Shown here: piece after piece, positions 1 to 8,330 of the stretch | How positions within the stretch are numbered: position 1 is the first letter of the stretch | Layout of the letters: each line of letters starts with the position of its first letter | Source of the DNA: Rhodoblastus acidophilus | Lineage (GTDB): Bacteria; Pseudomonadota; Alphaproteobacteria; Rhizobiales; Beijerinckiaceae | NCBI RefSeq assembly: GCF_025961575.1 | Contig: NZ_JAOQNX010000043.1 | Span: 1 to 36,139, forward strand | Length of the DNA stretch: 36,139 bases | Reading direction: 5' to 3' | Translations under genes and position numbers: made by a program | Notes under the pieces: generated by a model | Seen by the model: the letters and a program-made list of their open reading frames with translations, nothing else | Database searches by the model: none | What the model was told of the DNA's origin: nothing

Positions 1-96
1 GTTCCTCATGAAAGACCTTCAAGTTTCCTCGAAGGTCAACGCAAGGACTTCCGCCGTCCACGTTTCTCTTTCTTCCGATGCGATTGTCAAACAGCA
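1..96 (-). promoter_or_regulatory. 16S rRNA operon leader with boxA
   Basis: Read on the minus strand, 96-85 is TGCTGTTTGACA, one mismatch from the alphaproteobacterial rRNA antitermination boxA (TGCTCTTTGACA). It is followed by GGAAGAAAGAGAAACG and TGGACGGCGGAAGTCCTTG, which I recognise as the conserved leader just upstream of 16S rRNA in Rhizobiales. A 7-bp hairpin (GACCTTC at 14-20, GAAGGTC at 31-37) follows. The mature 16S gene is not in the window and should start a short way beyond position 1, reading leftwards. Recognition is from memory of such leaders, not from an alignment. Confidence 0.8.
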
Positions 97-253
97 GGGC
101 CAAAGAATTTAAGCCTCACACCCGAAGGCGTCAACCCGATCCTTCAGCGACGCGTCATCCCCGGCGACCCAGCCGGCCAAACCCACGAAGGTTCAGTTGA
201 AGACGCGTCAGCGTCCGCCGCCAGTGACCGGCAGCGACGCCGTCGATGACCGG

Positions 254-318
254 CTTCTAGAGGCTAAGCTCTGTCGCGGTCAACTGCATTCTGCAAAAAA
301 ATCTGATTTTTTATTCGT
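254..318 (-). promoter_or_regulatory. candidate rRNA promoter with AT-rich UP element
   Basis: On the minus strand there is TTGACC (283-278), an 18-nt spacer, and TAGAAG (259-254), which matches 4 of 6 bases of a -10 box. Directly upstream of the -35 box is an AT-rich block (about 318-294) in otherwise GC-rich DNA, placed as an UP element would be. The site lies between the end of the neighbouring gene and boxA and points at the 16S leader, which supports the call. The -10 match is imperfect. Confidence 0.5.
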
Positions 319-367
319 GGCCTGTGGATGGTCCCAAAATCGAACACCTGCTCCCGCGGGGCTCGCG

Positions 368-1234
368 TCAGGGCGGGCAGGGCGGATTATCCAGCGTAAA
401 ACCCGCGTTTTCCGGAGAAACCAGCTCCGCCACAGCGACGAATCCGTCGGTGACGTATCGGTTGACGCGTCCGATTTCGAAACGTTCGCTCGGGCGATGC
501 AAGCGGAAATTGGCGATCGCGCCGCATTTTTCGAGCGCCTCGACAATGAAGTCGCGCTCCTCGTTCGTGTCGGCGTCGGTGGCGTGCGTGATTTGAAAAC
601 TCAAACGCGTCAGGGAAAATCCGGTGTCCCGGGTTGCCGCTCCGATCCAGAGCGCGCGCTCGTCATCGGAGGGGCGCAGCGTGTCGAGCCAGAAGGACGG
701 CGTGTCCAGGGTCTGCTCGGCGCGATTGAAAGATATCGCCCAAAAGCGGACATGATGCCGTTTCCGCGGACTGTCGCCGATGGGCTGCTGGAAGCCGATA
801 TCCTGCCTTCGACCGAAGAGGTAGAGCGTGCTGAAGGGCGCCGCCCTGTAGGGCTGGTTGAGCACGAAGGCGCGGACCATTCGCCAGGAACTGGCCAAGT
901 TGAGCGCATCCGCTTCCGACCAGCCGGCGGCGGCGAAGGCCGTTCGCAATTGGCGCATCGTGCCGATCAGGGCGAGATTGACGGGGTCGCCCGGAAAACC
1001 ATCACTCGTGAGCGTGTAGCTGGGCACGCGCCCCCGCTGAAGGAGTCTCAATCCAATCCGAATGGCGCGCGGCAAGACCACATAGGCGGCAAGGGCGTAA
1101 GTGCAGGCGACCGCAAGCGCAACGGGCAAGCGTTGGTCGGCGAAGTCGAAGATCACGAAGGCGATCAGCCAGACCGTCACAGCTCCGAGCGCGACAACCA
1201 GCAGGCGCCGAAGGAGAAGTATGAGCCGCCGCAT
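368..1234 (-). CDS. membrane protein with LssY C-terminal domain
   Basis: A 288-residue protein. Two hydrophobic segments lie near the N-terminus (about residues 11-29 and 37-54). The rest reads as an LssY_C domain, with the run GDPVNLALIG, an AGWSEADAL stretch, RPYRAAP-like NQPYRAAPFS, and RRQDIGFQQP followed by RHHVRFW. LssY_C proteins are inner-membrane proteins of unclear biochemistry, often linked to PAP2 phosphatases or secretion loci; no PAP2 domain is present here. The start at 1234 was chosen over an upstream one at 1303 because a GGGAGG ribosome-binding site sits 6-7 nt before it. The gene is downstream of mlaD on the same strand with a 138-nt gap, so it may be read through from the Mla operon. 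A cell-envelope role is inference. Confidence 0.8.
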   Translation of the reverse strand: MRRLILLLRRLLVVALGAVTVWLIAFVIFDFADQRLPVALAVACTYALAAYVVLPRAIRIGLRLLQRGRVPSYTLTSDGFPGDPVNLALIGTMRQLRTAFAAAGWSEADALNLASSWRMVRAFVLNQPYRAAPFSTLYLFGRRQDIGFQQPIGDSPRKRHHVRFWAISFNRAEQTLDTPSFWLDTLRPSDDERALWIGAATRDTGFSLTRLSFQITHATDADTNEERDFIVEALEKCGAIANFRLHRPSERFEIGRVNRYVTDGFVAVAELVSPENAGFTLDNPPCPP

Positions 1235-1372
1235 TCTGATCCTCCCTGGACGCCTGCGCGCGTTGCGCGGTTCAGGTCGAGCGCCGCATCCAGGTTGGCC
1301 CATGGCGGGGGAGGGGGCAAGATGAAGCTGATCGGCGGGTCTGAACGGCCCCCGGGAAAACCGGACTGAGCC

Positions 1373-2476
1373 TCACACTTTCTTGCGCATCCAGCCCGCC
1401 AGATCGGTGGCGGCCTTGGCGAAGGCCGCGTTCAGCGCGGCCGCGGCGTCGGGCGCGTCGGCGCTTTTCGCCGGGGCCGAACCTGCAAAATCCTGGGTCG
1501 CCACGATCTTGCCGCCCTTTTCGAGCTTGGCGTTCAACTGCACCTTGGCCTCGGGCTGCGGATCGAGGCTGACCTCGAAGGCGCGAATGTCGAGAATGAG
1601 CTGATATTGCGCGTCAAAACCATCCATGCCCTTGGCGACATGGGCGAAACCGGCGGCCTCGAGGCTCTGCATGATTTTCGCCTGCACCAGTTTGGGCAGG
1701 GTGTCGCCCCATTGCCCGCCCTCGATCTGCTTCCTCTCGCCGGAATGAGGCGAAACCAGCAGGCGCTGCGTCTCGAAGCTGAGCAGGGTCGACAGGTCCG
1801 GGATCGCCACCTGGGCCTCGATGGGCGCGCCGGGCGTGAGCGCCGGAGCGGCGAGGTCGAAGGTGCGCTGCGGCTTGGTCTCGCCGCCGCCCGAAAGTTT
1901 TGCCAAGCCCGCGAGTATATCGTCGACCCGGTTGGAATTGCGCGCCAACGCGGCCGAAAACGTGTTGATGTTGTCGATGGCGCTATGCAGCGACTCGGAA
2001 TTGTCGCCGACGAGATCGTCGATTTTTTTTAGGGTCGCCTTGGCGGCCTGGGTGAGGGTCTGGCCGGCGTCTTTCGAGGCGCTCAGCACCGGCGTCACAT
2101 TGGCCTCGCGTCGGATTTCGGCGGCCGGTGAACCGCCGATCATCGACACCACCGCCGAACCCATCAGCCCCTGGGTGTCCACGGTGATGGTCGTGTCCGC
2201 GCGAACAGGGGTGGCGGGATCGACGGCGACGAGCGTGCGGACTTCTTTCGGATCGGCGGCCGAAAGGTTGACCTGGCGGACCTCGCCGACGCGCAAGCCA
2301 TTAAAAAGCACGGATACGCCGGGTCGCACGCCGATCACCGGCTGCTCGAAGCGAATCCAGTAGAGCGCCTGTCCGGACCCGCCGGAATTCTTCAGCCAAT
2401 AGACGAACACGAAGCCGGCGAGCGCGCAGGCCAAGGTGAAGAAGCCGACGATGACATAGCGGGCCGTCGTTTCCAT
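1373..2476 (-). CDS. mlaD: MlaD-type MCE protein fused to a PqiC-like auxiliary domain
   Basis: A 367-residue substrate-binding component of an Mla-type phospholipid ABC transporter. One N-terminal membrane anchor (about 7-27) is followed by a single MCE domain (about 38-120; it includes GVRPGVSVLFNGLRVGEV and the TQGLMGSAVV turn), then a helical stretch (about 130-195). The last ~165 residues match the ABC-transporter auxiliary lipoprotein (PqiC-like) family in pattern: SHSGERKQIEGGQW-like opening, WGDTLPKLVQ, YQLILDIRAFEV, then a final helix. In most organisms that part is a separate lipoprotein; here it has no signal peptide or lipobox of its own. MlaD carries lipid between the inner-membrane permease and periplasmic partners. 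It starts 3 nt after mlaF. Confidence 0.87.
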   Translation of the reverse strand: METTARYVIVGFFTLACALAGFVFVYWLKNSGGSGQALYWIRFEQPVIGVRPGVSVLFNGLRVGEVRQVNLSAADPKEVRTLVAVDPATPVRADTTITVDTQGLMGSAVVSMIGGSPAAEIRREANVTPVLSASKDAGQTLTQAAKATLKKIDDLVGDNSESLHSAIDNINTFSAALARNSNRVDDILAGLAKLSGGGETKPQRTFDLAAPALTPGAPIEAQVAIPDLSTLLSFETQRLLVSPHSGERKQIEGGQWGDTLPKLVQAKIMQSLEAAGFAHVAKGMDGFDAQYQLILDIRAFEVSLDPQPEAKVQLNAKLEKGGKIVATQDFAGSAPAKSADAPDAAAALNAAFAKAATDLAGWMRKKV

Positions 2477-2479
2477 CCC

Positions 2480-3265
2480 TCACACTCCCTCTTGCGCGCC
2501 TTGCCCGGAATGGCTCCGCGCCGCGCGAAAATAGGTTTGCACCCAGGGATGCGCGGAGGCGCGCATCGCGTCCATGGAGCCGATTTCGACAATGCGGCCG
2601 TCGGCGAGCGCGGCGATCCGGTCGCACACCAGCCTGAGACAATCGAGATCATGCGTGATCATGAACACGGTCAGGCCGAGCGTGTCCTGAAGGGTGCGGA
2701 TCAGCGTGTCGAACTCGCCCGCCGCGATCGGGTCGAGCCCCGAGGTCGGCTCGTCGAGGAAGACGATTTCGGGATCGAGCGCCAGCGCCCGCGCCAGCGC
2801 GACGCGCTTGGTCATGCCGCCGGAAAGCTCGGAAGGCAGTTTTTCGCCATCGCGCGGGTCAAGGCCAACCATGTCGAGCTTCGCCGCCGCCACTTCGCGG
2901 ATCATGCGCGGCGACAGGTCCAGATATTCGCGCATTGGAAATTCGATGTTTTGGAAGACGGTCAGCGAGGAGAACAGCGCCCCCTGCTGGTAGAGCACGC
3001 CCCAGCGCCGCTCCAGCGCGTGCGTTTCGCGCGCGCTCGCGGAATCGCGATCGGTCCCAAGGATGGCGATGCGTCCGGAGATTTTGGGGATCAGGCCGAG
3101 CATGGTGCGCAGCAATACGGATTTGCCGCCGCCCGAGGCGCCGACAAGCCCCAGAATTTCGCCGCGCCGTACGTCGAGCGACAAATGGTCGATCACGACA
3201 TGAGCGCCAAAGGCGACCACAAGGTCGTCGATCTTGATCGCGATCGCTTCCGTCGTCATGGTCAC
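2480..3265 (-). CDS. mlaF: Mla-type phospholipid transporter ATP-binding protein
   Basis: A 261-residue ABC ATPase that powers the MlaE permease. Walker A is GASGGGKS (about 43-49), the signature is LSGGMTKR and Walker B is IVFLDEPTSGLDP, with the switch histidine in MITHD. The Mla/Ttg2A subfamily is indicated by SGGMTKRVALARA and by the company of MCE and MlaE genes. The GTG at 3265 overlaps the mlaE stop (GTGA), typical of translational coupling; an in-frame ATG two codons later (3259) is also possible. Family members exchange phospholipids between inner and outer membranes; the direction cannot be read from sequence. Confidence 0.93.
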   Translation of the reverse strand: MTMTTEAIAIKIDDLVVAFGAHVVIDHLSLDVRRGEILGLVGASGGGKSVLLRTMLGLIPKISGRIAILGTDRDSASARETHALERRWGVLYQQGALFSSLTVFQNIEFPMREYLDLSPRMIREVAAAKLDMVGLDPRDGEKLPSELSGGMTKRVALARALALDPEIVFLDEPTSGLDPIAAGEFDTLIRTLQDTLGLTVFMITHDLDCLRLVCDRIAALADGRIVEIGSMDAMRASAHPWVQTYFRAARSHSGQGAQEGV

Positions 3266-4374
3266 ATGCCGATCGACGAGAAGAAAATGGCGAAGAAACC
3301 GTCGAGCACGATCACCATGAAAATGGATTTTACGACCGAGGCCGTGGTTTGCAGTCCCAGCGATTCCGAACTGCCCTGAACCTTCAGCCCCTCGGTGCAG
3401 GCGACCAGCCCGATCACCAGCGCCATGAACGGCGCCTTGATCATGCCGACCTCAAAATCGGTCATCGAGACGGCTTCGCGCAGGCGCGCGACATAAATGC
3501 TCGGGTCCATGCCGCCATAGATCCAAGCGACCAGACCGCCGCCGAACAAAGCCGCTATCGATCCCAAAAACGCAAGGGCGGGCAGCCCCACCACCAGCGC
3601 CAGGACGCGCGGCAGGATCAACACCTCCATGGGCTCGCGGCCCATGGTGCGGAGCGCGTCGATCTCCTCGCGCATTTTCATCGAGCCGAGCTCCGCGGTG
3701 TAGGAGCTGCCGGAACGCCCGGCGACCATAATGGCGACGAGCAGCACGCCGATCTCGCGCAGGATCAGGATGCCGACGAGGTCGACGACATAATCCTCGG
3801 CGCCGAACCTGCGGAAATGAAAAATGCCCTGTTGCGCGATGATGCCGCCGATCAGCAGCGTGATCAGGGTGATGATCGGAATGGATTTCCAGCCGACACG
3901 GTCGATCTGGTTCGCCAGCGAGGGCAGCCGCAAGCGTCGCGGTCGCGTGACGACGCAGGCCAGCGCCATGGCGAAGGCCCCGATCATGTGAAGGTAGCGC
4001 AGTCCGTCGGCGCCGAAATTTTGCAAGGCGGCGCCGATTTCGGCGAGCGCGGAGGTTTGCTTGTCACGCGGCGGGTGCTCTTTTCCGGCCTCGCGCACTT
4101 TTTCGTAAAGCCCCGCATAGCGCCCGGAGAGCCCGGTGACGACCACGTCATGACGCCCGTCGCCGCGCGCCAGTCTGTCGAGCGCCACGGCCCCAAACGT
4201 GTCGAATTGGCTGATATCGGCCGCATTTACTTCAATGCGGCGCGTGTCGAGGGAGAAAATCCGGTCAATCAAGACTTCCAGCCGCCGGGCGTTGAACGCC
4301 ACCCAGGCGCCGGAGCCGGTCAAGGCGATCCGGTCGGAGCCGTGCTCGATCTCTATGAGGCAATCTCCGGCCAT
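3262..4374 (-). CDS. mlaE: Mla-type permease with N-terminal STAS-like domain
   Basis: A 370-residue inner-membrane permease. Residues ~1-105 look like a STAS/MlaB domain (IEVNAADISQFDTFGAVAL in the middle), and ~150-370 are the MlaE/Ttg2B permease, with GGIIAQQGIFHFRRFGAEDY, the EIGVLLVAIMVAGRSGSSYTAE-type core (split here) and LRTMGREPMEVLILPR. In E. coli MlaB is a separate cytosolic protein; the fusion is common in alphaproteobacteria. A GGGAG site lies ~8 nt before the ATG. First gene of the mlaE-mlaF-mlaD operon. No mlaC or mlaA is in the window. Confidence 0.92.
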   Translation of the reverse strand: MAGDCLIEIEHGSDRIALTGSGAWVAFNARRLEVLIDRIFSLDTRRIEVNAADISQFDTFGAVALDRLARGDGRHDVVVTGLSGRYAGLYEKVREAGKEHPPRDKQTSALAEIGAALQNFGADGLRYLHMIGAFAMALACVVTRPRRLRLPSLANQIDRVGWKSIPIITLITLLIGGIIAQQGIFHFRRFGAEDYVVDLVGILILREIGVLLVAIMVAGRSGSSYTAELGSMKMREEIDALRTMGREPMEVLILPRVLALVVGLPALAFLGSIAALFGGGLVAWIYGGMDPSIYVARLREAVSMTDFEVGMIKAPFMALVIGLVACTEGLKVQGSSESLGLQTTASVVKSIFMVIVLDGFFAIFFSSIGM

Positions 4375-4519
4375 CGCTCACACTCCCGCGTCCGCGCGCC
4401 GAATCGACAGGCGCGCGTGCCGACTTGAACTCGGCCGCCATCCTTTCTCATCGTCGCGCCGGTTGAAAGCAAAAAGATGACCCGCTCACGCCGCGGGCGC
4501 CTCGGGATTGGCGCGCGGA

Positions 4520-4885
4520 TCAGCGCGCGTTCTGGCGCTTCGCCGCCTCGTGAACGCCGTCGATCTTGGCCGCCATGATGAAGTCATTTTCATTCAGGCC
4601 CATGATCTTCTTGGTCTGCAGCGAAATGGTCGCGTAGCCCCAGCCAAAGGCGATGTCGGGATGGTGGCCTTCGCTTTCCGCAAGCGCGCCGACCTGGTCG
4701 ACGAAGTCCAGCGCCTGACGGAAGTCGGCGAAGGCGAAGCCGCGCTCCACGCGCCGGGCTTCGTCCTCCAGCCGCCAGTCCGGCGTGTTTTTCGAACGCA
4801 GCGCTTCGGCCTCGTCAGGAGCAAGCGGCGGAACGCCGCCACGACAGGGCGTGCAGGTCTTTGCGCTCAATATTTTGTTGGACAT
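4520..4885 (-). CDS. phhB: pterin-4a-carbinolamine dehydratase
   Basis: A 121-residue protein of the PCD/DCoH family, which dehydrates 4a-hydroxytetrahydropterin during tetrahydrobiopterin recycling. The core is GHHPDI at about 73-78, and the C-terminus has the GLNENDFIMAAKID pattern. Length fits the family (about 100-120). The start at 4885 is preferred over one at 4957 because GGGAG lies ~7 nt upstream and the longer N-terminus is unlike the family. No phenylalanine hydroxylase is in the window, so the substrate source is unknown; some PCD-like proteins act in other pathways. It lies 145 nt upstream of mlaE on the same strand. Confidence 0.88.
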   Translation of the reverse strand: MSNKILSAKTCTPCRGGVPPLAPDEAEALRSKNTPDWRLEDEARRVERGFAFADFRQALDFVDQVGALAESEGHHPDIAFGWGYATISLQTKKIMGLNENDFIMAAKIDGVHEAAKRQNAR

Positions 4886-5177
4886 GCCCCGCTCCCTCGG
4901 CAGAGCAACGCACAGCCCTCGCTCGCGTTCCCAAGTGGTTTGGCCGATGCGCTGCAACGCGCGACGTCTGGGCAGGCCAAGCCGCTCCGTATCGCCCGCA
5001 ATGAAGTGCGTGGACGTCTTGAGGATGTCTTTGACGTCTGAATAGGCGTATAGAACGGTCTGGTGAGGCCGCTGGCAAATGTCGCAAAGCTTAAGCGTAG
5101 TCGGGCGGCGCGATGCGCGCCAGCTTTTCTAGCTCAAACTCGGCAATGGCTGAGAGAAACCGGGGCTTTCGACGAAG
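4886..5177. other. divergent intergenic region, phhB / hybrid kinase
   Basis: About 290 nt between two divergently read genes. It must hold promoters for both, but I see no convincing -35/-10 pair. A small GC-rich hairpin, GGCGCG-ATG-CGCGCC (5107-5121), is followed by AGCTTTTCT and resembles a weak terminator or leader hairpin 56 nt before the kinase start. No RNA gene is recognisable. Confidence 0.4.
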
Positions 5178-7103
5178 ATGAACGGCCAGGACACGTCGTT
5201 TTTCAGACTGTTGGCGGACAACAGTCCATTGTTCATCGGTATGTGCGACATGGATTTCAGGCCGTTCTATACGAACGAGGCGGGGCTACGCCTGGTCGGT
5301 CTCGACGATGTCCAGCCCACGAGCCAAGCGCCGGTGCAGGACTTCTTCTTTCCCGAGGACCAGGATTTCATTCTGAACGATTTTTTTCCCAGGGTCATGA
5401 GGGAAGGTCGCGCCGAAACCGAGATCCGCTTCCGGCATTTCAGGACAGGCAAAGCCATATGGATGATCTACGACGTTTTCGTTCTCAAGGATGAGAGCGG
5501 AAACGCGGTCGGCTTGGCCACGGTGAGCCGCGATATCACCGAGCGCAAGAACGCCGAGCAACGGGAAAAGCTGCGCGTTGCGGAACTGCAGGCCATCCTG
5601 GACACGGCGCCGCTCGGCATAGCGATCTCGCATGATCTGAGCGGCGATCGCATCGAGGGCAATCGTGCGCTGGAAGACATGTTCGGGATCGCGTTCAAGG
5701 GCGAATTCTCGACGTCGGGCGCGAATCCGGCCGCATTTCAGCTTTTCCAGCATGGGCGAGAGCTGTCCCCGCACGAACTGCCGATGCAGCATGCGCTGCG
5801 CGGTGAATTGGTCGAAGGGCAAGTGCTGGACGTTGTTCGCGCGGACGGCGTCGCCCTCAACGCCTTCGCCAAGGCGACGCCGCTGCTCGATGACAAAGGC
5901 CAGATTTGCGGCGCGGTCGGCGCCTTTCTCGACGTCACCCGGTTGAAGCAGGCCGAGGACGCTTTGCGCGAGGCGGATAGGCGCAAGGACGAATTCATCG
6001 CCATGCTCGCCCACGAACTCCGCAATCCGCTCGCCCCCTTGCGAACGGGACTGGCGGTGTTGCGGGCGGGCGTGGACAGCGCGCAGGCGGCGCGCCTGCA
6101 AGAGACGATGGCCCGCCAGGTCGATCATCTCGTGCGGCTGGTGGACGATCTCCTCGAAGTCGCCCGCTTCAGCCGTGGATTGATCGAATTACGGCGCGAA
6201 AACATCGAACTGGCGCAAGCCGTGGATGACGCCGTCTCGGCCAGCCAGCCGCTGATGGCGAAGCGACACATGCGGCTCACGGTCGCGCTGACGCCCGAGC
6301 CTCTGCCGCTCGACGCCGACCCGACTCGTCTCGCCCAGGTGCTCAGCAACCTGCTCAACAACGCCGCCAAATTCACCCCGCCCGGCGGACAGGTCGAGAT
6401 TTCGACGCGCCGCGAGGCGGGCGAAGCCGTGGTGAGCGTCCGCGACACCGGCGCAGGCATTCCGCCCGAAAAACGCTCCTGCATCTTCGACCTTTTCATG
6501 CAGTTGGGCAATGATGACGCCTCGCATGGCGGTGGCCTCGGCATCGGGTTGGCGCTGGTGCGCAAGTTGGTCGAAATGCACGGCGGACGGGTCGAAGTGT
6601 TCAGCGAGGGGCTCGGCCGCGGCAGTGAATTCATCGTGCGCCTGCCCTTGGCGCAGGCGAGCGGCGTGAGCGCTGAGCCGGACGCCATCCCTTCCGCTCG
6701 CGGCGCCAGACGCCGCGTCCTCGTGGTCGACGACACCCGCGACATCGCCGATGTCCTGGTCATGCTCCTGGAAACCTTGGACGCGGATGTTCGCGTCGCC
6801 TATGACGGCCAAACAGCATTGGACATCGTCGCCGCCTTCGCGCCTGAGATTGTGTTGTTGGATATTGGCATGCCGGGCATGGATGGGTGCGAAGCAGCCC
6901 GCCGTATCCGCCAACTCCCGCAGGGCAAGGACATTTATCTCGTCGCCCTGACGGGCTGGGGCCAGGAGAAGGATCGGCGGCGCACCCGCGAGGCGGGGTT
7001 CGATGAACATCTGGTCAAGCCCGTCGATTTTGAGCAGGTGGAGGCGCTCTTGTCTCACCGCGCCTCCGAACCCGCCGGCGCTTCACCCATGGTCCAGGGC
7101 TGA
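5178..7103 (+). CDS. hybrid sensor histidine kinase (PAS-PAS-HisKA-HATPase-REC)
   Basis: A 641-residue soluble hybrid kinase with no membrane segment. Order: PAS (about 5-128, ending in DITERKNAEQ), second PAS (about 135-258), HisKA with phospho-acceptor His279 in MLAHELRNP, HATPase_c (about 370-495; N-box LLNNAAKFTPPGG, G1 DTGAGIP, G2 GGGLGIGLALV), and a C-terminal receiver (about 512-630) with Asp562 in LLDIGMPGMDG and Lys in HLVKPVD. There is no DNA-binding or enzymatic output, so phosphate must pass to an unseen partner or the receiver works by feedback. No response regulator or phosphotransfer protein is adjacent. The ATG is preceded only by a weak GACGAAG. The signal is unknown; PAS domains in a cytosolic protein suggest redox, light or a small ligand. 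Confidence 0.92.
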   Translation: MNGQDTSFFRLLADNSPLFIGMCDMDFRPFYTNEAGLRLVGLDDVQPTSQAPVQDFFFPEDQDFILNDFFPRVMREGRAETEIRFRHFRTGKAIWMIYDVFVLKDESGNAVGLATVSRDITERKNAEQREKLRVAELQAILDTAPLGIAISHDLSGDRIEGNRALEDMFGIAFKGEFSTSGANPAAFQLFQHGRELSPHELPMQHALRGELVEGQVLDVVRADGVALNAFAKATPLLDDKGQICGAVGAFLDVTRLKQAEDALREADRRKDEFIAMLAHELRNPLAPLRTGLAVLRAGVDSAQAARLQETMARQVDHLVRLVDDLLEVARFSRGLIELRRENIELAQAVDDAVSASQPLMAKRHMRLTVALTPEPLPLDADPTRLAQVLSNLLNNAAKFTPPGGQVEISTRREAGEAVVSVRDTGAGIPPEKRSCIFDLFMQLGNDDASHGGGLGIGLALVRKLVEMHGGRVEVFSEGLGRGSEFIVRLPLAQASGVSAEPDAIPSARGARRRVLVVDDTRDIADVLVMLLETLDADVRVAYDGQTALDIVAAFAPEIVLLDIGMPGMDGCEAARRIRQLPQGKDIYLVALTGWGQEKDRRRTREAGFDEHLVKPVDFEQVEALLSHRASEPAGASPMVQG

Positions 7104-7106
7104 TCT

Positions 7107-8279
7107 TCAATTGGCGAAGGCGGCAAGCCCGGTGATCGCCCGTCCGACAATCAGCGCATGAATGTCGTGCGTTCCCTCATAGGTGTTCACGACCTCCAGA
7201 TTGACCAGGTGCCGGGCGACGCAAAATTCATCTGAAATTCCGTTGCCGCCGAGCATGTCGCGGGCGGCGCGGGCGATGTCCAGCGCCTTGCCGCAGGAAT
7301 TGCGTTTGAGAATGGAGGTCAGTTCGACGGGCGCGCCGCCGTGCTCCTTGAGCCGCCCGAGGCGCAGGCAGCCCTGCAGGCCCAGTGAAATCTCGGTCAG
7401 CATGTCCGTCAGTTTCTTCTGGATGAGCTGGTTCGCTGCGAGCGGCCGGCCGAACTGCTTTCGCTCGCTGGTATAGGCCAGCGCGGTCGAAAAGCACGCC
7501 TCGGCGGCGCCCAATGCGCCCCAGGCAATGCCAAACCGCGCGGCGTCGAGGCAGGTGAAGGGCCCCTTCAGCCCCTTTACACCCGGCAGCATTGCAGTTT
7601 CGGGAACAAACACCTCGTCCATGACGATCTCGCCGGTGATCGAGGCGCGCAAGCCGATTTTGCCATGGATCACCGGCGCCGACAGGCCCTTCAGGCCTTT
7701 TTCAAGAACAAAGCCCCTGATGTCGCCTGCGTCGTCCTTGGCCCAGACAATGAAAATGTCGGCGATCGGGGCGTTGGTGATCCACATTTTCGAGCCCGAC
7801 AGCGAAAACCCGCCGGCGACTCTTTTCGCGCGCGTCGCCATTGAGGCTGGGTCAGACCCGGAATTCGGCTCGGTCAGTCCGAAACAGCCGATCCATTCGC
7901 CGCGCGCCAGTTTCGGCAGATAGTGCAGGCGCTGTTCCTCCGAGCCGAAGGCGAAAATGGGCAGCATCACCAGCGAGGATTGCACCGACATCATCGAGCG
8001 ATAGCCGGAGTCGATTCGCTCGATCTCGCGCGCGATCAAGCCATAGGAGACATAGCCGAGGCCCGCCCCGCCGTAAGTCTGAGGAATGGTCGCGCCCAAA
8101 AGTCCAAGGTCGCCCATTTCGCGGAAAACGGCGGGGTCGGTCTGCTCGTTGCGAAACGCCAGCTGGATGCGCGGCGCCAGTTTTTCGCGCGCATAGCGCT
8201 GCGCGGCGTCGCGGACGAGGCGTTCTTCGGCGGAAAGTTGCGCATCGAGCGCGAAGGGGTCTTGCACATTGAAAGTCAT
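7107..8279 (-). CDS. gcdH: glutaryl-CoA dehydrogenase
   Basis: A 390-residue FAD acyl-CoA dehydrogenase that oxidises and decarboxylates glutaryl-CoA to crotonyl-CoA in lysine, hydroxylysine and tryptophan breakdown. Family signatures are [24 protein letters not shown] and the C-terminal [11 protein letters not shown] with the catalytic Glu368. [14 protein letters not shown] contains Arg94, the residue that in this family holds the substrate's distal carboxylate; this marks GCDH rather than a plain short-chain dehydrogenase. It ends 3 nt from the convergent kinase gene. The ribosome-binding site is weak. It is divergent from nothing and follows the araC-type gene on the same strand (51-nt gap), so the two may be co-transcribed. 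Confidence 0.93.
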   Translation of the reverse strand: MTFNVQDPFALDAQLSAEERLVRDAAQRYAREKLAPRIQLAFRNEQTDPAVFREMGDLGLLGATIPQTYGGAGLGYVSYGLIAREIERIDSGYRSMMSVQSSLVMLPIFAFGSEEQRLHYLPKLARGEWIGCFGLTEPNSGSDPASMATRAKRVAGGFSLSGSKMWITNAPIADIFIVWAKDDAGDIRGFVLEKGLKGLSAPVIHGKIGLRASITGEIVMDEVFVPETAMLPGVKGLKGPFTCLDAARFGIAWGALGAAEACFSTALAYTSERKQFGRPLAANQLIQKKLTDMLTEISLGLQGCLRLGRLKEHGGAPVELTSILKRNSCGKALDIARAARDMLGGNGISDEFCVARHLVNLEVVNTYEGTHDIHALIVGRAITGLAAFAN

Positions 8280-8330
8280 GCGGGGCGCTCGTGGTCGTGA
8301 CAGGCGTGAGACTATCCGGATTCTTTTCGG

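Noticed and set aside
197-1369. 390-codon open frame on the plus strand
   Set aside because: Antisense to the LssY-C gene, which has a good ribosome-binding site and family motifs.
5032-5055. TTGACG ... TATAGA as a promoter for the hybrid kinase
   Set aside because: The spacer is only about 12 nt, too short for a sigma-70 promoter.
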